A stretch of DNA of 64,000 bases from positions 93,763,352 through 93,827,351 of the forward strand of contig CM048841.1 in assembly GCA_026545765.1 (NCBI GenBank). The letters are read 5' to 3'. Origin of the DNA: Plantago major (lineage: Eukaryota; Streptophyta; Magnoliopsida; Lamiales; Plantaginaceae). Shown piece after piece: positions 26,609 through 38,855 of this stretch. Position 1 is the first letter of the stretch. The number at the start of each line of letters is the position of its first letter. The notes beneath the pieces were generated by a model, which searched no databases, was not told the DNA's origin, and was given only the letters and a program-made list of their open reading frames with translations. Position numbers and translations under genes: made by a program.

Positions 26609-27024
26609 CCAAGAGAAACTTTCTGCCCAAGAGAAACTGAGAATAGAACGCCAACTTTTGACAGTTAACAAGAACAGGATAGTTAAGACAAAGAATCACT
26701 TCTGTAGGAAAAAGAATAAACCTGCATTCCATTTTAGCAGATATCAACCAAGCGAAAAGCCAACAGAAAAAGGAGCACATAAGTCGGACTTGAACTCTAG
26801 TAAAGAATGGAAGAAGAAACAACATATTCAGTAAAAATGTTAACCAGTATTCGAATTCTATATAATGCATCAATTCTATACATGTTACCTACACTACAAC
26901 AATCGGTAGATGCAAAACATGCATGCTTGTTTTCTCTATACACAATGAGCACTGATGAGAGCCTAACTATATAAATAATAATCATTTCCCGAGTACCAAT
27001 CTAGTTTTTGAGAAGTCAATCGAA

Positions 27025-30000
27025 TTAAGCCCTGTGGTTGAAATCCTGAAAGGTAGGTTGTGACTGCCCACCAGGCCGGGCGTTATTTGGTATGTGAAAA
27101 GGCTGCCGTGCCTGTTGTTGCTGCTGTTGCTGTTGCTGGTGATTACTGAAGTAATTGAATGCTGGTGGACGAGAGAAGAACTGGGAAGACAACCCCCGGT
27201 TATTGTTTCCATTGATAGCTGGAATTTGGCCTGCAGCCATTTTTAGCCTTTGTAGTTCATCCCTCAATGTCTCGTTCAAAGCTGGAATTAAAAAAAAAAA
27301 AAAAACAGAGAGAGAGAGAGGCAAATTAACAACTGGATAGTATCTTAACCATGAAGCAGCGTAACCTTGATGCATTACTTATAAGGCGAACAATGTAATT
27401 AGGTCATATTCCAGTAGAAGAAGATGCAGAGACACAAGACACCAAGACCAAAAAAAAAAAAAAACTAAAGAACACAAGGAAATGCATACCATCTCTGAGG
27501 TGAGCTTGTTGCTCCATAGCTTGCAACTTCAGTTTGAGTTCCTTGTTCTCATTTGTCAAGCCTGTGGCGTCTCTCTGCATAACAAGGAATGAATGATAGT
27601 TTAAAAACCATTGCATTTAGGTGACAATGTACACATTCATGCTGCTTATACATATGATAACATCTCCATCTCTAATTGCAACATCAACCTCTAAGAACAC
27701 CTTAATTGGCCCTTTCTCTCTTTGCTATAAAAGCCTATGGATATATATTTCAACAAAATACACGGTTTCATAAAAATAATTTCTATCACAAAATCAAATA
27801 GTCCGAGAAGGTAGAATTAATGCAATTTGTCTTCTGAAAATCTCAGTATGGTGCTTTATTGGATACTGTTGGGCGATCGCAATGATTTATAAAAGGGCCC
27901 TAAGCATCCTTACCCGGAGCCATTTCCAACAGGAGGTCGAAGGATTGGCATAGATAAAATCATATTCAAAGATCTGTAGCAGTAAGTTTGTCAATTCAAA
28001 CATATACAAACCTTCTGCAATAGATCTTTAAACATGAATTTTCCTAGTCAAATTTCACCCTCCCGCTGGAAATGACCCCGAGCAGGGATACTTATTTCCG
28101 CCATTGCATCCGTCATCTCATGTGCTAACCATTCTATTTTTCTATTACATGGTGGAACAAATTTCTTCATTCACTAAAAAGTTGAAGAAGAAAAGCTCTG
28201 AAAGAAAAAGAGAAGAAATAACAGAGCTTGAGAAATGTAAGATGGAAGTGATATGCCAAGATATCCCCCAACTTCCGTTTAAATAGCCATCCTAGAAGGT
28301 GAAGTAATGATGTATCCATCGAACTACCAACCACCCCCCACGCGAAACCCGCTACCCCTCGCTCCTACTCACACATTTATCGATGCATTTAATATAGGTC
28401 CATACTCAATTTGTACTGTTTTCATCCGCAATTTCCTCGAACTGCCAACCACCCCACGCGAAACCTGATACCCCTTGCTCCTACTCATACATTTCTCGAG
28501 GCATATAACTCCATACTCAATTTGCAATTTTTTTTCTTCAGCAATTTCCTCGATCTGCCAACCACCCCACGCGAAACCTAATACCCCTCGCTCCTACTCT
28601 TACATTTCTCGAGGCATTTAATATAGCTCCATACTTGATTTTCAATTTTTTTTCATCCGCAATTTCATCGTACTGTTAACCACCACCACGCAAAACTTAA
28701 TGCCCCTCGCTCATACTCGTACATTTCCCAAGGCATTTAATATAGCTCCATACTCGATTTGTATTCTTTCAATCCGCAAATTCATCGAAAAGCCAACCAC
28801 CCCCACACAAAACGTGATACCCATCGCTCCTACCCATACATTTCTCGAGGCATTTATACAGCTCCATACTCACTTTGTAATTTTTTAAATCCATAATTTC
28901 ATAAAACTGCCAACAACCTCCACGTGAAGCCCGACACCCTCACTCCTCATACATTTCTCAAGGCATTTAATATATACCTCCATACTCAATTTGTATTTTT
29001 TTCAATCCGCGAATCAGGGTTATCAATAGCGTCCGGAGCGGTCGCAATAGCCATTACTACTCAATTCTCGCAATAGCCGATACAGTGCGGCTGCCCCCAC
29101 TTAAACGTAATTGAAGTCCCCCAAATTCTGATTGACAGCCATTACTACTCAATTCTCCTCCTCTTTCATCCTCTCTTCCTTTCTTCCACCACTCTTCAAT
29201 TCTCCACCTCAGCTCTCTACTCCAGCACGGAACCAGTGGCACTCCGGCATGTTACAGTTTTCTGGTTTTGAGCTTTTTCTTTTTACTGTTTTCTAGTTTC
29301 TTTTAGTTGTTTTATGCTCCTTTCTGATTATATTGTTGTCTAAGTTGTTTTTGTACATGGGTATTGAATAGCTGGGTATTTGTTTTGCATATATATGAAT
29401 ATTATATTTATGACAAGTATGTGCAATGCCAATACTTCAAATAGCGATCATCCTGCTCCCGCTATCCCGCTATTAGGGGTCGGCCACGGTGCTCCGCTAT
29501 CCGGGATGAAAAACTATGCTGCAAATTCACCAAAATGCCATCCATACCCACACGAAACCTGATATACATCGCTCCTACCCATACATTTCTCGAGGCATTT
29601 ACTATAGCTCCATACTAAATTTGTATTTTTTCAGTCCACAATTTCATCGAACTGCCAGCCACCCCCATGTGAAACCTGACACCCTTGTTCTTACTCATAC
29701 ATTTCTCAAGGCATTTGATATATACCTCCATACTCAATTTGTATTTTTTTTTTCAATCCATGCACCTCCAAATTGTAGTTTACTGCAGAATTGCGGAAAT
29801 TTTCCATAAATTTCCATGATTTATTAGTCGCCAATTCACAAACCTCAGTGGTGATGATGTTTTGCCATGATTTATTTAGCCAGCAGTAGTTGTGAACTCT
29901 TGTTTGCATGAAGTAAATAAATAATTTATTCTCTGAGTTTCCTTTCAAATGTGTGGGGATGACGAAGAGGTTCATTCGGCCTCATCTAAACCAAGTGGCC

Positions 30001-32682
30001 ATTTTAACTAACCCGGCATGTGCCTTTATTTATTTTTTCAACTTTCTTGATGCTACAAATAAGCATTATAAGCCAGTGGACACAAGACAAATCAAATTAT
30101 CACCACTCTACGATATGATTTATATATAAATCTGAGTTCCATAGTTCAATATAAAATCATACTGATTATTTCAAAATTAAGCCATGAAGTAGCTACGTAG
30201 CTGCTATAGTTTCTATGATCTGTCCAAAATGACTTCCCCTTACTGTCACTAAGGTCCTTAAATACAAACTCCCCCACTGAGCATCAACAGAAGGTCAGGG
30301 AGAAAGGGAACTTTTTTAACAGCTTACGTTACCCTGTCCAACTGAATTAACTGCTCTCATCTTTAGTGTTAGTGACTTAGGCTCATTCTTTTCAAATTTG
30401 AAATTCTTGAACTGAATGGGCCCGAATAGAACTGAATCGAAAACGAGTTGAAACGAAGCGAATCAAACGAATCAAGAAATTACATTTGTCCCATTTTTTA
30501 ATAATAATGAATACTACATCCGGTCCATTAATAAATTCGTAAGGAGACTTTTTACGGGCGTTGATCAGATTATCAAATTACACGACAAAAGAATATAATA
30601 AAATTATATTATAAAAAAAAATTAAGTATATTTGACTAACATAACTTTGTTTTATACTTTTTTGTGCGTAATTTGTAGAGTTTGGTTTGACTTTAGTTTG
30701 GTATAACTTGTTTTTTATTTATTAAGTTTGAGAAAAAATTCAACGTATGCTTCTGAGTTTACTTCTATTGTTCTAATATCTTCCAATAAAAGAACATGTC
30801 GATTTTTTGTTAGAGATGTACGTACAAAGTATGTGAACCAGTTTGAATGGTACTCTCAGGTCCCTGTAGTTTCTTATCTTAACTCAACTTTTACGGTAGA
30901 AAAGAAGGGTAATTTGAATCGTAACTATACTTTTTATTTCATTGATCTACTAAAAGTCGTGTTAAAAAGAAAGAAAGAAAAAGGTTGAAAATATCTCAAT
31001 TGGATAAATTTTATTATTTTCCTCGTACAAAAGATGGGTTGTGTAAATAAATGATAAAATATTAATAATAATAATAATATGAATTTAATGAACTTAAGAG
31101 AGCTGAATTGAAGAAAGCTGAACTGAAGAGAGTTGAACTGAACACGAGCTGAACTGAACTGAATGGAACTGAATGAGTTTTCAGTTGAAAAGAACAGAGC
31201 CTTAGTGGTAAGTTCATAGGGTATCGTATCTGTAATTAAACTAATATATCGAGAATAGATCCCAGCCTGATGCAGGTATGCAACTAATTATCAGGCAATC
31301 AACTAAATTTCACAAGGCTAGTAGTTCATTCATTTGATTCTAAGAACAAATTGCACAATTATGGAGCCATTTGCTATAATTATTATTGTCTAAAGCACAA
31401 AAGCATGTCCAAGAGTAAGAAATGCACCTGCAAGAGAGTTATCTGAGCTGATAGTGTCGTTGCTTCCGTCTGCAAAGTCTGCACCTTCCTCTCCAACTCG
31501 CCCGTGTACCGAACTTTCCTCTCCTTGGACCGTGCTGCAGATTGTCTATTCGCAAGAATCCTAGGAATGCATACACACAATATTACTCAAATTCCAACTT
31601 AAAAGTATAAAATAAATATCCAAAATCACTTACTCAAGCACATAAACTAGCAATCAATCCTAAACAACTAGACCAAACCTAATTCAACACCCAAAAATTA
31701 CATAAGCACAATAAGAATGTGTATTCACATGAACCCTACAAATGCATACATTCATTCTCATTCAAATGAAGACTCCTCTGAACAAAGGTTCAGGAAAAAG
31801 AACCGAATTGACCTCTAGAACTAGAGATGCAATGCTTTCTCTATCTTATAAAGAATAGAAAACATACAATGAGTCTCCAATCCCAACTCAAAATTATAAC
31901 TACTACCAAAAATTACTTACTCAAACACATAAACTAGCAATCAATCATCAACCCAAAACAGCTAGCTTAAACCTAATCCAAAATTCAAAAAATAAACAAA
32001 CACAGTAAGAATGCCCGCCTATCCGCAATAATCCTTCAAATGCATACACACATTCCCATTCAAATTCCAACTTAAACAGTATAACTAACTACTTACGCAA
32101 ACACATAAACCACCAATCAATCAACCCTAAACAGCTAGACTAAACCCAATACAACACTCCAAACAACTAAAAATCACAACTTTCTCCAAAAAAGTCAACG
32201 CCAAGTCACCTCTTAGCTCGCTTAGGGTCAATGAGAGCCAGCTCAGCCAGACGATCAGCCTCCATAGCCTTCTTCCCGGAGTCAATCTCCGCCGACGTAG
32301 CACTCGAGTACCCATCAAACGAATTGGTACGCCGATGCTTCGCTCCAGAGCTAGGGCTGGGCTCGGGCGCCTGAAAGCAGTCCAACCCTAGCCCGTCGAA
32401 GAAGTCAGCGTCGACCGATAAGCTCCGCAAGTGAGCCGGCGGCCTGGAGCCGTTGGCTAGAGTCAATTGGGCCGGTTGCTGCTGCTGGGGAATGGGAGGA
32501 GCTGTGTCGATGTTCATATCGGAAACGACGTCGTCGATAAGGAAATCGTCGAGGTCAGGGAAGCGGAAGAAGGTCTCGGAGTGGGCGCGCCGGTGGTTGG
32601 CGCGGCGGGTGGGGGTGTCGGGCATCTGGTCGAGGTCGGTGCGGCCGGAGCCCATGAGCTTTCCGGCGAATCGAGGGTCCAT
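27025..32682 (-). CDS. VIP1-like: VIP1-like group I bZIP transcription factor
   Basis: Four exons, 32682-32210, 31560-31428, 27574-27490 and 27281-27025, give 315 residues; intron 2 is about 3.85 kb. The basic region ([15 protein letters not shown], from residue 162) has Lys170 where most bZIPs carry Arg, the mark of plant group I; a leucine zipper follows through exons 2-4 ([18 protein letters not shown]). Three HxRxxS sites, HRRAHS (Ser35), HLRSLS (Ser89) and HRRTNS (Ser121), match the 14-3-3/phosphorylation sites of Arabidopsis VIP1. The family is cytoplasmic when phosphorylated and moves to the nucleus on osmotic or mechanical stress, binding AGCTG-type elements. A Gln-rich tract and an [12 protein letters not shown] ending close the protein. 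No lesion is seen. Confidence 0.9.
28319..29766. repeat. About 117-bp minisatellite in VIP1 intron 2
   Basis: Units open with tcgaactgccaaccacc, pass through cgaaacctgatacccctcgc and tacatttctcgaggcattta, and end atccgcaatttca. Unit starts are near 28319, 28437, 28550, 28668, 28784 and 28899, then after an insertion near 29528 and 29647. Units are diverged, so the array is old. It lies entirely in the intron. Confidence 0.85.
29018..29517. mobile_element. MITE-like insertion inside the minisatellite
   Basis: About 500 bp interrupts one unit. It begins with ggttatcaatagcgtccgg, ends with ctccgctatccggg, and both ends carry CGCAATAGC/GCTATC-type words in opposite orientation. Non-coding. A flanking duplication is not exact. 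Confidence 0.5.
29980..30368. other. Intron 2 sequence, nothing recognised
   Basis: Non-coding intron between the minisatellite and the hAT-type element. Confidence 0.5.
30369..31209. mobile_element. hAT-like non-autonomous element, GAACTGAA family, in VIP1 intron 2
   Basis: The ends ttaggctcattcttttcaa and, reversed, taaggctctgttcttttcaa form an inverted repeat. Subterminal arrays of GAACTGAA-type words lie at about 30400-30480 and 31100-31180. The flanks TTAGTGAC (30369-30376) and TTAGTGGT (31202-31209) look like a diverged 8-bp target duplication. The interior has no transposase. Confidence 0.65.
31564..32170. repeat. Three-copy degenerate repeat filling VIP1 intron 1
   Basis: The unit aaatgcatacacacattc...ttccaactt...acttactcaaacacataaactagcaatcaatc...aaacctaat recurs about three times (near 31564-31766, 31870-32062, 32040-32170). 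The leftmost copy includes the sequence next to the exon 2 acceptor, so the acceptor-side intron sequence itself was duplicated. Confidence 0.7.
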
Positions 32683-32832
32683 TTGGTGATCTGTTTGGAG
32701 TTTTCTGTGTGATAATGAGGTGAATTGAGGAGATTTTGATTGGGGTTTAAGATTGGGGGAAAATGAAGAAGAAGAAGAAGAAGAAAGGGGAGTGGTTGTG
32801 AGAATATTTGACTGAAAATGGGAAGATTTTAG

Positions 32833-32841
32833 TTTTATACT
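32833..32841 (-). promoter_or_regulatory. Possible TATA box of VIP1-like gene
   Basis: GTATAAAAC on the minus strand about 150 bases upstream of the ATG at 32682. Confidence 0.4.
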
Positions 32842-32859
32842 GGACAGCCATGTAGCGGC

Positions 32860-33241
32860 GGATCATTGGAGGCTAGGTCTTTAATCGTTCCGTTTCATTG
32901 GAACGCGGTCGCGTGCTTTGTACTTTGTGAGCCTCTAGGAGGGCTGTAATGAATCGAATCGAATCAGATCCGACTCGTTGAAAGGATATCCGTAGGAACA
33001 GGTGAAGAAAAGGTCTATCAATTGTCCAATTCATTCCCAGCGGATCAGATTACGAATAAATCCACTAAGAAAGCGAAAGAGATTCCTGAAAATTAAAATT
33101 GAACGAAAATAAAAGAAAAGTAAAAACATAAAACTCGGAAGAAAAAAATGGACAATAGATAGTGTTGACGATAGGGATTTACCACTATCCATGCAAATAA
33201 GAGGAGCACTTAAACTCAACCTAATGACCAACATATCACAA

Positions 33242-33243
<2 letters not shown>
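32860..33243. other. No gene recognised
   Basis: Upstream flank of the VIP1-like gene. Only short open frames. Confidence 0.5.

Positions 33244-33329
<86 letters not shown>
33244..33329. repeat. (AT)n microsatellite at left edge of the viral block
   Basis: A pure AT array. Pararetrovirus-like sequence starts directly to its right. Confidence 0.97.
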
Positions 33330-33331
<2 letters not shown>

Positions 33332-34248
33332 ATACATTTGTATCAGGTAGCATAGCGGAAATATAGGTATACATACTGATGAAATAATTGACAATATTAT
33401 AATTAATTACTGTAGAAAAATCAAAATTACTGTAGCAATGAAGAAAATAACCAGAATTATACCTGAGATAACTCTGAATTTAACTCTGACTTGAAATTTG
33501 ATCGGATTACAACTCTGACTTTAACTTTGAAACTTGATCAGATTACAGGAATCTGAATATTGCTAAGCTAATATTTTTGGGTGAAATTTTTACAAATACA
33601 TAAAAGAATCTGGAGGAATACAATACAAAGAAAAACTATCTGAATACATCTTTTGCTCTGGAATTTTCTTTCTTCTGTCTATTTTTTCTTCTGTCCTTCT
33701 TCCTTCTGATTGAAGCCTATTTAAAGGAATGTCAGGCTTCTGTGCGGACTTGAAAATCTTCAATTCACATCCGAATTTTGTTACTTTGTGCTGATTTTTC
33801 TCTGATTGAATAGTCTGTCGGGAATCTTGCTTTGTGCTGATTTTTCTCTGATTGAACAGTCTGTCGGGAACAGTCTGTCGTGATTTTGTCTTTCACTTTA
33901 TCTTTCTTTTCTTTAATTGAGCAGTTTGTCGGGAATCTATCTTGTCACTTTCTCTTGTTTTTACCTCTTTGTATGGGAGTAAAAATCCCATAACAATCAT
34001 CTTCATTGTCTTGTTCAAAATTGACTGAAAAACTTGATTCTTCATCTTCACTTGCAGTTTGTAGAATTGCTTTCATCTCATCCAATGAGCTTGCTTGTGC
34101 TAATCTTGTTTGAATGGTATTTTTCATCATCATGAATTCTTCATTTTGTTGAACCTTTTCTGGGGAGACAATTTGTTTGCTAAACTTTGGATGAAGTTTG
34201 AACCATTCCGATATGATGTCCAGTTCCAATGGACTGGTGTCCATTTTG

Positions 34249-34251
<3 letters not shown>
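33330..34251 (-). mobile_element. Endogenous pararetrovirus fragment A (3' ORF end, promoter, leader)
   Basis: On the minus strand about 34250-33960 is open and acidic near its end ([18 protein letters not shown] to a basic RGKNKRK end), followed by 46-bp tandem repeats, a TATA-like CCTTTAAATAGG (33727-33716), a purine-rich GAAGGAAGAAGG block and a non-coding leader. This repeats the layout at the 3' end of fragment B (last ORF, TATA, GAAGGAAGAAGG, leader) with little sequence identity. It is therefore read as a second, different caulimovirid piece. The protein segment has no motif I can name. Confidence 0.55.
33784..33940. repeat. 46-bp tandem repeat upstream of a TATA-like site
   Basis: The unit ctttgtgctgatttttctct...gtctgtcgggaa occurs at 33784 and 33830, with a degenerate third copy near 33907-33940. 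Confidence 0.75.
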
Positions 34252-34324
<73 letters not shown>

Positions 34325-34486
34325 CATATACATATACATATATATACATACATACATATACATACATATACATATACATATACATATATAGACATACATA
34401 CATATACATATACATATATATACATACATATATATATATATATATACATACATATATATATCTATATATATATAGATATATATATG

Positions 34487-34527
<41 letters not shown>
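34252..34527. repeat. Compound (AT)n/(ATAC)n microsatellite between viral fragments
   Basis: Pure AT at about 34252-34320, then ACAT/ACATAT variants, then AT again to 34527. It separates viral fragments A and B. The long YIYI-type frames on both strands are artefacts. Confidence 0.97.
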
Positions 34528-34531
<4 letters not shown>

Positions 34532-35089
34532 CCACAAACGGTTCATGGATCACAAAACCACTTGATCCATGCATTACATTATTCAAGCTAGAATCACTTC
34601 ATTAATCAAAATTCAAATTACGAACTAACAATAAGATGACATCAGGATGTATTACTGGAATAGAATCTGTCAATATTAAGATATTTCTCAAGACATAATT
34701 ATCAGTACAAAACAGCCTAGAGACGCCATTTCTTTCGGCTTAGAGGGGCAAATGACTTCATATGTCTATCGGAATATATTAATACGCCGGATTCCAATAC
34801 CAAACCTTATCTATCTTATTTTTAGTAAGTAATAGAAGTCTAGTTTAATTCATAATTCTGCCGTGAATAGTAACCATGAATAGTGACCGATGAACAGTAA
34901 AACATGTTTGCCATAATTATAGTAAATACATAATCTAGACCTGTCTTAACACAAATCAAACTTAGCCTATCATTAGGCCAATATTATTGATAAATATTAA
35001 CATTACAAACTGAAAAATAAAGAAGAAACAACTTACAAAATTACTGCTGCACGCGTATTGTACAAACTTTAGAAATATTACAAATTTAA

Positions 35090-35175
35090 AATTAAAAACT
35101 GAGAGGGGTGTTTTTTGGCTTCTGGTTTTTCTGCCGATGCCTTCTTCCTTCTTCCTTCTGCTTATTTATAGAAGG
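35090..35175 (-). promoter_or_regulatory. Pararetroviral promoter-like module (fragment B)
   Basis: On the minus strand CTATAAATA (35171-35163) is followed about 10 bases on by AGAAGGAAGAAGG, then a non-coding leader. It lies after the last viral ORF, where caulimovirids carry their pregenomic RNA promoter. Promoter function is inferred. Confidence 0.45.
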
Positions 35176-35384
35176 GAAATTTGATTCCCAGGCGCCAATA
35201 TCTGTCGCTATCGCCAATTCCTTTAATTTCCATCCGTTTATTCTGCTTTAAATTTCGTTCGTCCCTTTTGTCTGACTTTCAGTCATGTCTGCAGAACAAT
35301 TTCATTGTTACGTGGAATGATTTCCACTCATCAGTGCTCTGACTCATTATTATCATCATCATCTGACTTATCATCAAATCATCA

Positions 35385-36830
35385 TCAAATGGCTTTGTCT
35401 ACCACCACTATTGTTGAGGAAGATTCTTCCTTTTCTTTGTTCTTGTGTTTAAGAGTACCTTTGAGGATTTCAAATACGTCTTCTATAGAGACTTCTTCTT
35501 CTGGAGTTTGATTAGGATCCTGAGCATCCTGATAATCTTGACTAGCAGAGGCCATAGATGTATCCGATTTTACGGACTGGATTTCTCCATCAAATTTCTG
35601 TAGAAGATCTTTTTTCATTTCTTCTACGTATGCTTCTATTAGCATTTCCCCGTTGCCATCTTTGGACTTCATGCTGAGTTTTCTTCTGATTTGATCTAAG
35701 GGCGACTCTTCCTTTTGTGTCGCTATTCTTTTATTTTCTTGATATAATCTTATTCTTTTGTCTATAAAATTCAAAGTATCAATGCAATATAATTGCTTAG
35801 TTTCTGGGTTTTCTTTATTCATTTTTTCCTAGAACTTTGTATAAGAAGTTCTTTTAATACATGGTATTTCACTTTCAGATATAACTTGGTACCCATTTCC
35901 AAATCCAGGGTATAGAAAATTCCATAAAGAAATATAAAGAATAATTTTCTTGAGGAACTTCCTTTTTCGGAGTAACATTTATCCAGTTAGTAAATAGAGT
36001 TGAAAAATTTTCAGGGAGTATTACCCAGGTGGTTCCAAAATATGTCCACCAATTTAGAAACCAATTTGGTATCTCCTGCTCATAAGCTTCACTGCTGATT
36101 TTTATAAACCAGGAGTGTTTTTTCCTATCATTTTCATAAAGTAGCACTTTATTAAATGCCTCAACATAATCCAGTAGTTATACTTTATGGGATTTCTATT
36201 ATCGGGATAGTAAAATTCCCTCTCTCTTAATGGTGCTATTCCCCATTCTTCAGAAGATATAATCTTTTTAATATAAATTTTACTGAAGTTATAAACTTCC
36301 TTCTATGTTCCTGAGAAATGTGTTATTTCACATGACTCTGTGTTTGAAAGAATATTTTCATAGAAAGATCTTGTTTTATAAGACCCTAAAGCATATGATG
36401 CCTTATCTAAATATCTGGCCATTAAAATCCAGGGATTATTTGCCCATCGCATATCCCTCAGTTCAAGCAGAAGTATTACTTCTTGATTCCTGTTTTCAAC
36501 ATATTCAATCTTACTTTCTTCAGACTCTTCTTCTGCTATTATTTTAGCAAAAGATGGGATTTTTCCCTTATTTCTCTTGTACTCAAGAAATTCTTGGTAC
36601 TCTTCTGAGCTCTAAGCCTCAGATTTTCGTGATGGCAGATTCATTGCTATAAGCTTTCCTCTGCCAGTTTGGGCCAGAATCCTTTATGATCTCCGTCCTC
36701 CTCTTCCTCTATCATTCACAAATAAATAACTATTCATTGCCGATTTAGGTGGAAATAAATACCTTGGTGGTGGAGTTGATCGCTTTTTAAGAGGGAGAGC
36801 CTCTTCCTCGCGAGTACATTCCTGCAAAAT
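35385..36830 (-). pseudogene. Pararetrovirus 3' coding region downstream of RNase H
   Basis: A series of open pieces with breaks between. PLKKRSTPPPRYLFPPKSAM (about 36800-36740) is followed by a piece with PNWFLNWWTYFG and YFFMEFSIPWIWKW (36147-35875) and finally a 145-residue Glu/Lys-rich piece (35822-35385) beginning MNKENPETKQLYC. Its position fits the translational-transactivator or C-terminal polyprotein region of caulimovirids, but I see no diagnostic motif. The repeated frame changes show it is dead. Confidence 0.5.
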
Positions 36831-36849
36831 TCATGAAATATACTCACGT

Positions 36850-37314
36850 GTTAAAAAGTCTGGAAGACTATTATCTTCTCCTTTTTATAAATAATCTCGA
36901 AATCAAAAGGAGCTAAATGAGCTTGCCATCTTGCAAACATTTGTTTAGAAACATCATGTTTAAAATTTTTTATTAAACATAAACTTTGCAGAGTTACAGT
37001 CTGTTTTGATTATAAACTTTTGATTGTATAAATCATCTTGAAATTTTAAAACACACTTGACAATTGCAAGTATTTCTTTGGCAATAGTAGCATAATTTTT
37101 CTGACTATTATTCCATTTTCCAGAATAAAAACGAACAAGATATTCTTGTTTGTTATGAGGATCAATCTGTTTAAGAATACCCCCATATCCTATATCTGAA
37201 GCATCTGTCTCAACAATTTTATCCCATGAAGGATTACTCAGCATAAGACAAGGCAATGTTTTAACCTTTTCTTTTAACTTCCTAACAGCCTGAGTATGAT
37301 TTTCAGACCAAGGC
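36850..37314 (-). pseudogene. Pararetrovirus RNase H region
   Basis: The RNase H domain removes RNA from the RNA:DNA hybrid during viral reverse transcription. Visible are an opening DASDIGYGG, a central YATIAKEILAIVKCV and DCNSAKFMF; the acidic residues expected of the family (Asp in TDASD, Glu in AKEIL, Asp in TDCNS) are present. A frame change follows near 36960, and EDNSLPDFLTR in another frame lies near 36880-36850. The domain is separated from its reverse transcriptase by the CACTA element at 37318-42224. Confidence 0.85.
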
Positions 37315-38855
37315 TTTCACTACAAAAAATCTGTCGGCAGCGGATAGATCCGTCGCATAAACTTACTATCCGTCTCGCATGGCGACGGATCGGGCGACGG
37401 ATAGAAAATCTGTCGCCCCCTGAAAGCTGTGGCGACGGATAACAATCCGTCGTCCAATTCGCGACGGATTGGACGACGGATTGACCAATTATTTTTTTTT
37501 TAATTCCGAAATTTAGCGACGGATAGAATCTATCCGTCGCTAGATAGAATCTATCCGTCGCTATATATTTTAATTGGACTAGTGACGGAATTTGAAATTC
37601 CGTCACTAATTCCGTCACTGTGAATTCCGTCACTAATTCCGTCACTGTGAATTCCGTCACTACTTCCGTCACTATTTATTTCATATTAATCCCTATTTTT
37701 CGTAGTTCACCTATTTAATCAATATAATGTTCGATAATAAATCAATAATACGGAAAATGTTTCAATGAATAAAAAGTAATATTCGAATGGAGAAATTATC
37801 CAAACAAGTGTAAATATGAAAAAAATCCGAACATACGATACATAACTAGCTATCGAGGGGTGGGGTGGGTGATGGCGGAACTGGACATGAATCGCTCCAT
37901 TCAGAATCAAGGCGCTCGTTCTCCTCCCTTCGTTCTCATGGCGCTCCATCTCGCCCTTTGTTGCTCCATCTCGCCCTTTGTTGCTCCATCTCTTGAGTTA
38001 GCCGAGCAACATGTTCCTGACTCGCATCGCACCATTTTCGAGACCTAGTCCTGTGTGTAAATCGGACGTCTGGACAGATGGGATGATGAAGAGGAGCATT
38101 CCGGACTAGCCAGATGCAAACCTAGGATCCTGAGTACATATATTCGTCCTTTCTTGTCAGGTTTGTTGACCTCTAGGAAGATGTTGTCAACTTGTTGATT
38201 GACAACACATCACCCGTCTCGCCCTTCCTCGCCGCCACCGAGCATCAACCTCACTGAAATCGTAATAGCAGATATAATGATCGCCATCGTTTTTAAAAGT
38301 AACTTGTAATAGTGTACAAATATGAACTTTAAGCAACATAAACATACCGCAATAGGCGAGGCCGTCGGTCCATACCGCGCCTTGGCCTTCTTGAAGATGG
38401 CATACTTGGATGTCACCTCCCGTGCCACTGAATCAAACCAGATCTAGTCAACAATTTATCATCTACAAGTAATAGGCGGCAGAGACTTCATACGCATTAC
38501 GTAATGCTAGATTGCAAAAACACATATACGCACCGATTGATAATAATCGATATGATCGCCTCCCAAGGTGGTGAACGGCCCTTCTGCCAGACGATCGGAT
38601 GCCGGTTACTGTTGGTCCAAGCAACGCCTGGACATCGATTCGCCGATGGGCATCCCAAAGGGCCCACCCGTTGCATCAACTGTGGAGGGATTGCCACCCC
38701 GATCCCGAATGGCCTTCCACGTCTGACCATATCCTCAGTTTGGATCCCATACCTAAACGCGCCAGATCTGTGGATCAACTCTGGAATGAAATACTCCTTC
38801 TACATTCCCAATTTCATACAACATCCAAAGTCAATACATGTCCTAACAACATAAT

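Noticed and set aside
32453..32712. Plus-strand open frames opposite VIP1 exon 1
   Set aside because: Antisense shadows of a GC-rich coding exon.
35875..37314. Ty3/gypsy retrotransposon as the source of the RT/RNase H region
   Set aside because: No integrase, no LTRs, and a 30K-type movement protein lies upstream; this fits Caulimoviridae.
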